A DNA stretch of 21,474 bases, from the NCBI GenBank assembly GCA_964410675.1, contig CAYPIB010000050.1, positions 1-21,474 of the forward strand. Reading direction: 5' to 3'. Numbering within the stretch: position 1 is the first letter of the stretch; every line of letters begins with the position of its first letter. Positions 5,738 to 13,566 of the stretch are shown one piece after another. Below the pieces are notes generated by a model. That model was not told the origin of the DNA, did not search any database, and worked only from the letters and a program-made list of their open reading frames with translations. Both the position numbers and the translations under genes were made by a program. Source of the stretch: RGIG3040 sp964410675. GTDB lineage: Bacteria; Bacillota; Clostridia; Lachnospirales; Lachnospiraceae.

Positions 5738-8026
5738 CTATCTTACAAAAACTTGCTTTTCTTCTTTTATTAATCTGTATTTCTCTCCATAAATAAATAC
5801 TTCCTGCCCGGTACCTTCTAAAAGCTCAACCTCACAGCCGGACTTATTGACAGACACGCCGATTCTGCTGTTATGATACATGAGGCAAAATTCATACGCA
5901 TTCCAATCCTTTGGCAATATCGGTGCTAAAAATAAACCCTGCTCCTTAATGCGTACCCCGCCGAAGCCATATATAATTGCCATATAATTACCGCCCATAT
6001 TTGCTGTATGAATGCCGTCCTTTGTATTTTTATGGGTATTAAACAAATCCAGCTTAGCCGAATCGCCAAAATAATCATACGCCTTTTCCGTCATTCCAAG
6101 TCTGGATGCCATAATACTAAATATACAAGTAGATAAAGAAGAATCGTGCGTTGTTATCTTTTCGTAATACTCTAAAGAATGTTTCATTGTCTGTTTGGAC
6201 TGCTCATCTTCATATAAGAAATGAGCCATCACGGTGTCTGCCTGCTTACAAACCTGGAAGCGGTACAGATGCAGCGGATGATAATGAAGCAGCAGCGGAA
6301 ACTTTTCAATTGGCGTTGCGTTTATATCCCATTTATTCTTATGCAAAAACGAATCATCCTGCGGATTAATATCAAGAGTACTGTCATATGGAAGATACAT
6401 ATTTGCGGCTGCCAATGTAAAATATTCTATTTCCGCTTCGGTAATATGAATCTTTTCTTTTAATTCCAGAAGCCTGCCTTCCTCCTTTATCATCATATAA
6501 AACTTTACCGCCCACTTTAAATTATATTTTGCCGACACATTTGTATAATAATTATTATTGACTACGCAAGTATACTCATCCGGCCCTGTCACACAATGAA
6601 GTTCATATTTCCCATCATGAAAGCTTCCCATGTCCGCCCATAGTCTCGCTGTCTCGATAACAATCTCCGCACCCTTCTCTACGATAAAATTTTTGTCACC
6701 GGTAGCCAGATAATAAGCAACAATTGAAGAAGCAACATCCGAACTAATATGATATTGTGCCGTTCCGGCCGGAAAAAACCCTGAGCATTCACTTCCCGAA
6801 ATCGTTCGCCAAGGATACAGAGCACCCTTTTTATGTCCCAACAGGCGGGCATTTTCTCTTGCACTTTCTAATGTCGTGTAGCGATATGAGATTAAGTTTT
6901 TGGCAATTTCCGGAACTGTCAAAACAAAGAATGGCTGAATATACATTTCGGTATCCCAAAAATAATGTCCCTCATACCCCTCGCCGCTTAATCCCTTGGC
7001 AGCAACATTACTATGCTCATCTTTTCCTACCGATTGAATTAATTGGTAGATATTATATCTGACCGCTGACTCCAGCTCATCATCACCATCAATTTTTAAC
7101 TCTGCCTGCTTCCAAAAATGTGACAAATAAACAGACTGCCTTTGATATAGTTCGGCAATATCCATATCTTCTACCTGTTCAATATATTGCCTGGCCTGCT
7201 CTTTCACATTGTCAGTCCGAAGTGAATCGGTAATAATCGCATATTTAACAAGTCTTATTGTTTCATCCTTACTGATACGTCCCTGCATCGAAACACATGC
7301 ACATTTATTTTTAATAACAAATCTTTTTTTAAGTTCCTTTTCCACTTTATGAGTTACTGCAGAAATCATTTTTAATTCCGACCTTGATGTTACCGACTCA
7401 CAATAGGAAGCCTCTCCTTCAAACCAAATCCTTTCAGGTATTAAATACTTTACACTTTCGCCTGCCACACGGGGATCATCCGGATTTGAATAATTCATGA
7501 CATCGCCGTTGTGATAGGAAAAAATCTCAATTTCGCCGTCAAAATTGACTGCTTTTACTTTATATTCAATTGTAAATAAGGATAATATCCAAAAGGAGGC
7601 CATCCTTCTTATTAACAGTTCTATTTCTTTGCCGTCCGGTGACCTCCAATGCACGATTCTTCCGGAATAACCCTTTTGCATATTTATAAAACGTCTGCTT
7701 TTTAGTACGCTTCCCTCAAACATCGAAAATTCTTCATTGTCAATCCGTATTTTTATTGTCTGAAAGTCGGCAACATTTAACATAGTCTGCTTCTCTTCCG
7801 GAAGCCCATATAATTTTTCCGCCTGCTTCATTTCAGCAATATCATAAAACCCATTGATATAAGTTCCGCGTATCGTATCATATTCAGCCGGATATCCTTC
7901 TTCGAAGTTCGCCCGTACTCCTAAATATCCATTTGCATTATGAAAAATAGTTTCCCCTAAAAGCAGACTGTCATTATCCAAAAGAATCTCTTCTTTTTTA
8001 TAAATCCACTTGTCTTTATTTTTCAT
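5738..8026 (-). CDS. Glycoside hydrolase family 65 alpha-glucobiose phosphorylase
   Basis: A 762-residue cytoplasmic enzyme, the usual length for GH65. It performs inverting phosphorolysis of an alpha-linked glucoside to beta-glucose 1-phosphate plus glucose or another acceptor. An N-terminal beta-sandwich domain (about residues 1-270) contains NANGYLGVRANFEEG. The (alpha/alpha)6 barrel follows with EGYEGHYFWDTEMY (349-362), the general-acid motif TGPDEY (Glu484) followed by NNNYYTN, and the phosphate-binding region HTANMGGNYMAIIYGFGG near residues 690-710. The substrate loop reads GLSGEGYEGHYFWDTE and not the HNEWEITFEEIHR-type sequence of maltose phosphorylases. Kojibiose, nigerose, trehalose or a related glucoside is therefore more likely than maltose. 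It sits between ABC permeases and pgmB, so it acts on an imported, unphosphorylated sugar. Confidence 0.93.
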   Translation of the reverse strand: MKNKDKWIYKKEEILLDNDSLLLGETIFHNANGYLGVRANFEEGYPAEYDTIRGTYINGFYDIAEMKQAEKLYGLPEEKQTMLNVADFQTIKIRIDNEEFSMFEGSVLKSRRFINMQKGYSGRIVHWRSPDGKEIELLIRRMASFWILSLFTIEYKVKAVNFDGEIEIFSYHNGDVMNYSNPDDPRVAGESVKYLIPERIWFEGEASYCESVTSRSELKMISAVTHKVEKELKKRFVIKNKCACVSMQGRISKDETIRLVKYAIITDSLRTDNVKEQARQYIEQVEDMDIAELYQRQSVYLSHFWKQAELKIDGDDELESAVRYNIYQLIQSVGKDEHSNVAAKGLSGEGYEGHYFWDTEMYIQPFFVLTVPEIAKNLISYRYTTLESARENARLLGHKKGALYPWRTISGSECSGFFPAGTAQYHISSDVASSIVAYYLATGDKNFIVEKGAEIVIETARLWADMGSFHDGKYELHCVTGPDEYTCVVNNNYYTNVSAKYNLKWAVKFYMMIKEEGRLLELKEKIHITEAEIEYFTLAAANMYLPYDSTLDINPQDDSFLHKNKWDINATPIEKFPLLLHYHPLHLYRFQVCKQADTVMAHFLYEDEQSKQTMKHSLEYYEKITTHDSSLSTCIFSIMASRLGMTEKAYDYFGDSAKLDLFNTHKNTKDGIHTANMGGNYMAIIYGFGGVRIKEQGLFLAPILPKDWNAYEFCLMYHNSRIGVSVNKSGCEVELLEGTGQEVFIYGEKYRLIKEEKQVFVR

Positions 8027-8038
8027 TTTACTTTTGCC

Positions 8039-8878
8039 CTACAGCTTCACAGCGCCCGCTGCTACTCCCTTTACAATATATTTCTGTGCACTTAGATAGA
8101 AAATAATTACCGGTGTAATGGTCAGCATAAGTCCTGCCATTGCCATATTCCACTGAATGGTAAACTGCCCAAAGAAGGAAGCAGTGGATAACGGAATTGT
8201 CCTTAATTCTTTTTGAGAAATAACAAGTGACGGTAAAAGATAGTCATTCCATATCCAGATTACATCGAGAATCATAACCGTTACAGTCGTTGGCTTCAGC
8301 ATTGGAAACACAATTTTCCAAAATACGCCAAATTTACTGCAGCCATCAATCGTTGCCGCCTCTTCCAATGAAATAGGTACCGATTTAATAAAGCCATGAT
8401 AAAGAAATACTGCCATACTGGCACCAAAACCAATATTCATATAAATAAGACCGCCAAGCGTATTAAGCATTGGAATATGAAGGGAATCTCTCGCCCATCC
8501 CATTACCTGCATAAGCGGCATCATCAGAGTTTGAAATGGAATCAGCATTGTTGCTACAAAAACCATAAATATAACCTTGCTGATTTTGTGTTCGACTCTA
8601 ACGAGCATCCATGCCGTCATTGACGCTAATACTACAATAAATAAAATAGAAATTATTGTAACAATAAAGGAGTTACTAAAAGCCCTGATAAAACTCATTT
8701 TGCTCATTGCCTTAGCAAAATACTGTAAACTCCACTCAGAAGGGAGCGCTATCATATTTTCATATAATTCCTGTCTGTTTTTAAATGCATTGACAAATAC
8801 AATATACACCGGAAATAAATAACAGAGACAGGCTGCCATAAATGCAATTTCACCAATTAATTTACCAGATTTTTTCAT
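8039..8878 (-). CDS. Carbohydrate ABC transporter permease, MalG/UgpE type
   Basis: A 279-residue inner-membrane permease with about six hydrophobic segments (residues 8-30, 71-95, 103-125, 140-162, then two near the C-terminus). The cytoplasmic EAA loop that contacts the ATPase is PISLEEAATIDGCSKFGVFWKIVFP (EAA 173-175, Gly179). The C-terminus GVAAGAVKL matches MalG-type CUT1 permeases. Its ATG overlaps the TAA of the upstream permease by one base (TAATG), so the two are translationally coupled. No ATPase is encoded in the operon, so a shared MsmX-like ATPase elsewhere presumably energises it. Confidence 0.95.
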   Translation of the reverse strand: MKKSGKLIGEIAFMAACLCYLFPVYIVFVNAFKNRQELYENMIALPSEWSLQYFAKAMSKMSFIRAFSNSFIVTIISILFIVVLASMTAWMLVRVEHKISKVIFMVFVATMLIPFQTLMMPLMQVMGWARDSLHIPMLNTLGGLIYMNIGFGASMAVFLYHGFIKSVPISLEEAATIDGCSKFGVFWKIVFPMLKPTTVTVMILDVIWIWNDYLLPSLVISQKELRTIPLSTASFFGQFTIQWNMAMAGLMLTITPVIIFYLSAQKYIVKGVAAGAVKL

Positions 8879-9753
8879 TACATGGACACCTCCTTCTTCT
8901 TTGTTATTGATACTTGAACTAATGTAATCGCAGCAACAATCAGGAAGAAAATAATTGCTTTTGCCTGCCCGTATCCATAATGATTCAATCGGAAGATTTC
9001 ATTATAGATGTTTAAGGCAAACATTTCTGTTGCACTGCTTGGTCCGCCTGCCGTAAGCGAAAAGTTAACATCAAAGATTTTAAAGCAATTAGATAATGTC
9101 ATAAACAAGCTAATTGTAAAAGCCGGCATAATCAAAGGAAACTTTATTTTAAATAAAGTACAAAAATATCCTGCTCCATCTACCGAAGCCGCTTCAATTA
9201 CCTCTTCAGGTATTCCCTGAATTCCGGTAATATAAATAATCATGATATATCCTGCCATTTGCCACGTTGTCACTATGATCAGTGCAAACAACGCAAATTT
9301 GGGATGCAGCAGCCAGTTGAAGAAAATTTTCTCCATATGCAGTTTTTCACCAATCATCGAAAATACATCCGTAAATATAAATTTCCAAATATAACCTAAA
9401 ATCAATCCACCAATTAAATATGGCATAAAGAGCATTGCTCTTGCTGCATTTCTTGTTTTTAACTTGCTTGTCACAATTAAAGCAAAAGCAAGACCTAAAA
9501 CATTAATAAGAACAATTGCCACGAGTGTGAAAATAACCGTATTCATAGAAGACGATACAAAGCTCTTATCAGTAAATAATTTTATGTAATTATCCAGTCC
9601 CACAAATACCTTGGGATTTAATTTCATGCCGTCCCACTCAAAAAACGAATATCCAATACCTATTAAAAATGGAATGACTACCACCGTCAAAAATATAAAC
9701 ATAAGCGGTGCTACAAATAAACCAAACCACAACCAATCATTTTTTCTTTTCAT
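8878..9753 (-). CDS. Carbohydrate ABC transporter permease, MalF/UgpA type
   Basis: A 291-residue permease of the CUT1 family. After a short basic start (MKRKNDWLWF) the first helix covers about residues 9-35. The EAA loop reads IPEEVIEAASVDGAGYFCTLFKIKFPLI (EAA 187-189, Gly193), and the C-terminus ends with a last helix and KKKEVSM. It forms the heterodimeric channel with the MalG-type permease encoded immediately downstream. The start follows AGGAGG, 5 bases before ATG. It is separated from the binding-protein gene by 109 bp that hold a small stem-loop, suggesting lower expression than the binding protein. Confidence 0.95.
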   Translation of the reverse strand: MKRKNDWLWFGLFVAPLMFIFLTVVVIPFLIGIGYSFFEWDGMKLNPKVFVGLDNYIKLFTDKSFVSSSMNTVIFTLVAIVLINVLGLAFALIVTSKLKTRNAARAMLFMPYLIGGLILGYIWKFIFTDVFSMIGEKLHMEKIFFNWLLHPKFALFALIIVTTWQMAGYIMIIYITGIQGIPEEVIEAASVDGAGYFCTLFKIKFPLIMPAFTISLFMTLSNCFKIFDVNFSLTAGGPSSATEMFALNIYNEIFRLNHYGYGQAKAIIFFLIVAAITLVQVSITKKKEVSM

Positions 9754-9801
9754 TTCGGCCTCCTAATATTAGATTCAACATGTTAACATTTTGGGGGAAA
9801 T

Positions 9802-9837
9802 CGGCGTCTACCTATTCCAACTACTCAGCAGACGCCG
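9802..9837. promoter_or_regulatory. Intercistronic stem-loop between binding protein and permease genes
   Basis: CGGCGTCT (9802-9809) pairs perfectly with AGACGCCG (9830-9837) across a 20-base loop. It lies after the binding-protein stop codon and lacks a strong U-tract on the minus strand. A partial terminator or mRNA-stabilising hairpin is likely, a common way to give more binding protein than permease. Confidence 0.5.
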
Positions 9838-9862
9838 TTTTACAGCCTTTAAGAAATGTTAG

Positions 9863-11164
9863 TTATTTGCCTGCCTCTACAAATGCTTCTGTTAATTTTT
9901 CCAAAAACTCTGTACCAGACATATCTGATGTAAAAAATTCTTGAACTACCGGTACTAAATATACATCTACAATTCCTGACGGCCAGTAAGCATTCATAGC
10001 CCATCCAATTGTTTTGCCTTCGGCTGCATAATCTGCAACGGATTGTGAAAGCGGATCAAGATTTTTGCTTTCCATCGTTGATACAACCGGAATAAAACCA
10101 AATTCTTCGGTTAAATATCTTTCACCGGTCTCACTTGTATATAACCATTCAATGAATTTCTTTGCTTCTGCAACTTCACCTTCTGCCGCCTGAGAGCTTA
10201 CATACCAGCATGCCGGAACACTTACCGCCAGCTTATCATTCCCTTTAATCGGCAATGGCATAATGCCCATGTCAAATCCTACTTCATAATCTGTAAACAT
10301 ACTGTAGCACCAGTTCCCTTGATGAATCGATGCTGATTTTTCGGTAGCAAAATCACCTGTTTCTTTATCATAGTTTACCTCTAATGGATTTGGCGTATAC
10401 TCTCTTACCGCTTCCATGATTTCAGCAAACTCCTGAAATTCCGGTGTATCCTGCATTGTTACATTTCCTGCAATTAATTCATTCACATACGTCTCAGGGT
10501 CTGCCTGCAAAGCAAACGGAGTATTTAAAATATGTCCGATTAGGAAATAACTCTCCTGTGATAAACTGAATCCGTTAATTCCAGCTTCTTTTTGCTCCTT
10601 GAGCATAGTAATGAATGCTTCTTTATCAGTCACTTTTGAAGGATCGATTAAACTGTCATTATAAACAACACCAAAGCCTTCTAATGTATATGGAATCCCC
10701 ACTGTTTTTCCGTCTATTTCATCTGCCATTCCGGCTGCAACATCCGGAACTATTGATAAATCATCTAATGGCGCAATATAGTTTTTAAGCTCTACAGACT
10801 CTGATCCAGGTGCCAGTGAAAAAATTGTCGGTCCCTGATTATTACTTAATTTTGTCTTAAGCTGTTGTAAGTAATCATCCCCTGTTGTTCCCCACACTTC
10901 TACATCTACGCCGGTCTCTTCTGTATATTCTGCCGCACAAGCTTCCAACTGATCTATAATTTCTACTTTTGACTGAAAGATTATAATTTTGTCTGCCTGT
11001 TTTTCTGTAGCAGCTGCTTCTCCAGTATCTTCCGGTTCCGTGACTCCGGTCTCAGTTGGTTTATCCTCTTCTGCACTTGGTGTTTCTTTAGAACCACATC
11101 CCGTCAGCACTAAACTCATAACCAATGTACCTGCTAACAATAAACTTATAAACTTCTTTTTCAT
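9863..11164 (-). CDS. Sugar ABC transporter substrate-binding lipoprotein
   Basis: A 433-residue extracellular solute-binding protein. The N-terminus is a lipoprotein signal peptide (MKKKFISLLLAGTLVMSLVL) with lipobox LTGC, lipidated at Cys23. An acidic Glu/Thr-rich linker (about residues 25-57) follows. The mature domain begins ADKIIIFQSKVEIIDQLEACAAEYTEETGVDVEV, as in family-1 (MalE-like) binding proteins. Later segments such as GKTVGIPYTLEGFGVVYND and AEAKKFIEWLYTSETGERYLTEEFGFIPV are also typical. It captures the sugar outside the cell for the two permeases. It is the first gene after the operon promoter at 11250-11279, with a GGAGAGG site before the ATG. The exact ligand is not determinable but should match the GH65 substrate. 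Confidence 0.94.
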   Translation of the reverse strand: MKKKFISLLLAGTLVMSLVLTGCGSKETPSAEEDKPTETGVTEPEDTGEAAATEKQADKIIIFQSKVEIIDQLEACAAEYTEETGVDVEVWGTTGDDYLQQLKTKLSNNQGPTIFSLAPGSESVELKNYIAPLDDLSIVPDVAAGMADEIDGKTVGIPYTLEGFGVVYNDSLIDPSKVTDKEAFITMLKEQKEAGINGFSLSQESYFLIGHILNTPFALQADPETYVNELIAGNVTMQDTPEFQEFAEIMEAVREYTPNPLEVNYDKETGDFATEKSASIHQGNWCYSMFTDYEVGFDMGIMPLPIKGNDKLAVSVPACWYVSSQAAEGEVAEAKKFIEWLYTSETGERYLTEEFGFIPVVSTMESKNLDPLSQSVADYAAEGKTIGWAMNAYWPSGIVDVYLVPVVQEFFTSDMSGTEFLEKLTEAFVEAGK

Positions 11165-11219
11165 ACTACCTCTCCTTTCACTTCTTCTTTCCTGCCCTTT
11201 TAATTGTTCATCAACTTTT

Positions 11220-11235
11220 AATAAAACGTTTTATT
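11220..11235. promoter_or_regulatory. LacI-family operator (perfect 16-bp palindrome)
   Basis: AATAAAACGTTTTATT is perfectly symmetric with a central CG, the hallmark of LacI/GalR-family operators. It lies about 8-23 bases downstream of the predicted start site of the binding-protein operon, where a bound repressor would block transcription. The LacI-family gene is immediately upstream. It lacks the TG...CA flanks of a catabolite-repression cre site, so the local regulator is the better candidate. Confidence 0.75.
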
Positions 11236-11249
11236 TTGTTTACATCTTG

Positions 11250-11279
11250 AGTCTAACCTTTACTTGTGCACTCTGTCAA
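11250..11279 (-). promoter_or_regulatory. Promoter of the alpha-glucobiose operon
   Basis: On the minus strand: perfect TTGACA (11279-11274), 18-bp spacer, TAGACT (11255-11250). The start site would be near 11243, giving a leader of about 80 nt before the binding-protein ATG and placing the palindromic operator inside the early transcribed region. Confidence 0.6.
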
Positions 11280-11330
11280 TATATTGCATCAATTACTGTA
11301 CATTTTATCCTTTGTGCACAACGAAACAAA

Positions 11331-11380
11331 AAACAAGGGGTAAAATATCACGCTTTATTGTGACCTTTTGCCCCTTGTTT
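11331..11380. terminator. Terminator after the LacI-family gene
   Basis: AAACAAGGGG (11331-11340) and CCCCTTGTTT (11371-11380) form the base of a stem that continues imperfectly (TAAAATATCAC against GTGACCTTTTG) to an 8-base loop. On the minus strand it is followed by TTTTGTTT. It separates the regulator transcript from the operon promoter. Confidence 0.75.
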
Positions 11381-11399
11381 ACTAAACACTTTGTAAATT

Positions 11400-12380
11400 T
11401 TACTTTTTTAATTTTAAATTACCAACAGATTCCCGCCAAATTACCTTTGTTTCTATTGTAAAAACATCTGCATTCACTTTGCCATTTATATTTTCAATTA
11501 AATATTTTGCTGCTAAATAACCTCTTTCATAGTTCGGAATATGTACGGTTGTAAGCCTCATTGCTTCCGCTAATATATTATTATCAAATCCCGTCACGGC
11601 AATGTCCTCCGGCACCCTGAGACCATTTTCCTTAAAAGCCTTCATCACTCCAAGTGCCATATTATCATTTGCACAGACGACTACCTCCGGCAAATCTTTG
11701 CTTAAGACCATGATTTTTCCGCAAGTATAACCGCTTTTTTCTTTAAAATCACCGCTGAAGTAATCTTCATGATAAAAAGGGATACCATTTTCCTCTAATA
11801 CATCCTTAAAGCCTTCATATCTTTCCCGGTTATCGGGCGTATATTCCGGTCCGCCGATAAAGCCAAACTTCTTATAGCCTCTCTGAATCAGTCCCTCCGT
11901 TAATTCTCTCATCGCTCCATAATTGTTTACAACAACACTTTTAATATAAGGACTTTCCAGTACCCTATCTAAGACTACAATCGGATAATTCTCTCTTGCG
12001 GCACTTAGAAGTACACTGTCCTTCATTTTTTTATCCAAAATAATACAGCCGCAGCTTAGATGATTCCGCATAAACTTTGCGCACGTCTGATCCGTGCAGA
12101 TTATCATATCATAACCGCTCTCATTTATATAATCACTAATTCCTTTTATTATTTTAAAGTAAAACCTTCTGTCAAAATCACTGAAGTTAAACACAATCGT
12201 ACTGCATTTATTCTTTTTTGATAATTTTCCTACTCCTGCCGGGTTATAGGATAATTCTTTGCATACCTCCAATACTCTTTCTCTTGTCTTTTCCCCTACA
12301 TTGCTCCTCCCGTTCAAAACATTAGAGACAGTTGAAATAGAAACCCCTGCCTCCTTAGCCACATCCCTGATACCTGCCAT
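11400..12380 (-). CDS. LacI-family transcriptional regulator
   Basis: A 326-residue regulator. The N-terminal helix-turn-helix is GIRDVAKEAGVSISTVSNVLNGR (residues 3-25), with hinge helix NPAGVGKLSKKN. A periplasmic-binding-protein-like sugar domain follows, including PEVVVCANDNMALGVMKAFKENG, PEDIAVTGFDNN and the C-terminal TKVIWRESVG. I set the start at 12380 (MAGIRDV) because GGAGGT lies eight bases upstream; the frame is open 20 codons further upstream but those lack a binding site. It is upstream of the sugar operon on the same strand but separated by a terminator and the operon's own promoter. It probably represses that operon through the palindrome at 11220-11235 until the glucobiose or a derivative binds. 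Confidence 0.93.
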   Translation of the reverse strand: MAGIRDVAKEAGVSISTVSNVLNGRSNVGEKTRERVLEVCKELSYNPAGVGKLSKKNKCSTIVFNFSDFDRRFYFKIIKGISDYINESGYDMIICTDQTCAKFMRNHLSCGCIILDKKMKDSVLLSAARENYPIVVLDRVLESPYIKSVVVNNYGAMRELTEGLIQRGYKKFGFIGGPEYTPDNRERYEGFKDVLEENGIPFYHEDYFSGDFKEKSGYTCGKIMVLSKDLPEVVVCANDNMALGVMKAFKENGLRVPEDIAVTGFDNNILAEAMRLTTVHIPNYERGYLAAKYLIENINGKVNADVFTIETKVIWRESVGNLKLKK

Positions 12381-12594
12381 CAGTGCATACCTCCATAGAT
12401 CAGTCATTTTATTATTTATTGCTCTTTTACTAAAACACATCTTTGTATTTTTGTAAACACCAATTCATGTTCTTTTAGAATCCATTTATAAGAAAAATTG
12501 TTTTATTACATAATTTCATTATATTTCGTTGCTTTTTGTTGGTTTTTGGGTTATATTTTTATCAAGATGGAAAAAAAAGGGAGCAGAGAGTGCT

Positions 12595-13380
12595 ATGAAG
12601 GAACAATTATCTGTCTTGCTTGTTGAAGACGACCCGATTGCTTGCAAAAGGCTGGAACAGTATATTGATACACAGGAGGATGTCTGCCTGACAGGAGTTA
12701 CCAATGATTCTGCCAAAGCAATCATCTATACAAAAAGATACCTGCCCGATGCGATTATTTTAGATTTAGAACTTCATCAAGGCAGAGGCAACGGCATATT
12801 ATTTTTAACCGAATTAAATCAATTGGATTTAAGCTTCATTCCTTATATTTTAGTTACTACAAACAATTCCAGCACTCTCACCTATGATTATGTACATCAA
12901 TGCGGTGCCGATTTTATAATGTCAAAACATCAGGAAGGTTACTCTGCCAAAAGTGTTATTGATTTTTTACAAATGATGAAAAGTACGATTCACAGAAAGA
13001 GAAAGAATAAAGATTATCAGAGCCAGACAACTGAGTCGCCCAGCCAGAAAAGCAAACGTATTCGCCGCAGGATCTGCCTTGAGCTCGACTTAATTGGTAT
13101 TAGTCCAAAAGTAATCGGTTACCAGTATTTAATCGATGCGATTGAAATAACAATTAAGGACCCTGCCAAAAACTTATGTTCGATTATTGCTCCTAAATAT
13201 CAAAAGACCGATTCCAGTGTTGAAAGAGCAATGCAGAACGCTATTATAAAAGCATGGAGGTCATCCGATATCGATGACCTCACGAAGTACTATACTGCGA
13301 AAGTCAGCCCCCATAAAGGTGTACCCACTATAAGCGAATTCATTTTTTACTATGCGAATAAAATAAAAAATGAGTATTAG
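12595..13380 (+). CDS. Response regulator with Spo0A-type C-terminal DNA-binding domain
   Basis: A 261-residue protein. Residues 5-128 form a receiver domain: acidic triad in VEDDP (Asp12, Asp13), phospho-acceptor Asp57 in IILDLELHQG, Thr88/Thr89 and Lys111. After a basic Gln/Ser linker, residues 157-261 match the Spo0A C-terminal domain: CLELDLIGISPKVIGYQYLIDAI, then TDSSVERAMQNAIIKAW aligning with the Spo0A recognition-helix segment (TTASRVERAIRHAIEVAW in Bacillus, from memory), and KGVPTISEFIFYYANKI. The SRVERA arginine is Ser here, so the target may differ from the 0A box. The start at 12595 is supported by AAGGGAG 11 bases upstream. Unlike canonical spo0A it is adjacent to a cognate-looking kinase (13567-15036), so it is probably not the sporulation master regulator. 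Confidence 0.85.
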   Translation: MKEQLSVLLVEDDPIACKRLEQYIDTQEDVCLTGVTNDSAKAIIYTKRYLPDAIILDLELHQGRGNGILFLTELNQLDLSFIPYILVTTNNSSTLTYDYVHQCGADFIMSKHQEGYSAKSVIDFLQMMKSTIHRKRKNKDYQSQTTESPSQKSKRIRRRICLELDLIGISPKVIGYQYLIDAIEITIKDPAKNLCSIIAPKYQKTDSSVERAMQNAIIKAWRSSDIDDLTKYYTAKVSPHKGVPTISEFIFYYANKIKNEY

Positions 13381-13392
13381 TACTGAGAATTA

Positions 13393-13437
13393 TTATAGAC
13401 ACATGTAGTATAAAATTGTTTCCCAAATCTTTTTCAT
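13393..13437 (-). CDS. Candidate 14-residue micropeptide between regulator and kinase
   Basis: ATG at 13437 is preceded by a perfect AGGAGG with 8-base spacing, in a gap that otherwise has no gene. The ORF reads MKKIWETILYYMCL and stops with TAA. It is antisense to the flanking regulator and kinase genes and lies in the 186-bp gap between them. The ribosome binding site adjoins a 9-bp stem-loop (13449-13478). No clear promoter was found. Its position beside a sensor kinase suggests a signal or modulator peptide, but a chance ORF cannot be excluded. Confidence 0.4.
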   Translation of the reverse strand: MKKIWETILYYMCL

Positions 13438-13448
13438 TTTTGTATCCT

Positions 13449-13478
13449 CCTATCATTCTTTTTAAATAAAATGATAGG
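13449..13478. promoter_or_regulatory. Inverted repeat next to the micropeptide ribosome binding site
   Basis: CCTATCATT (13449-13457) and AATGATAGG (13470-13478) are perfect 9-bp arms with a 12-base loop. On the minus strand the right half of the stem ends in the G residues that begin AGGAGG, so folding could affect translation of the micropeptide. On the plus strand it could be a weak 3' stem of the regulator mRNA; no U-tract follows. It could equally be a protein-binding palindrome. Confidence 0.5.
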
Positions 13479-13566
13479 GTGAAATACCGAAATTCTGACT
13501 TAGTTACTGTTGTGCATTTTATGTGGGTTTTTTTAGATTATTGTTGATTATAAGGAGATAAATTAT

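Noticed and set aside
6151..7062. Several plus-strand ORFs inside the GH65 gene
   Set aside because: They are antisense shadows of a gene with strong family motifs and lack ribosome binding sites.
11220..11235. CcpA cre site
   Set aside because: The central CG is shared by cre and LacI operators, but the TG...CA flanks of cre are absent and the adjacent LacI gene explains it better.
12529..12594. N-terminal extension of the Spo0A-domain regulator (MLFVGFWVIF...)
   Set aside because: The receiver domain starts at MKEQLSVLLVEDD; the extension has no ribosome binding site and overlaps the promoter region.
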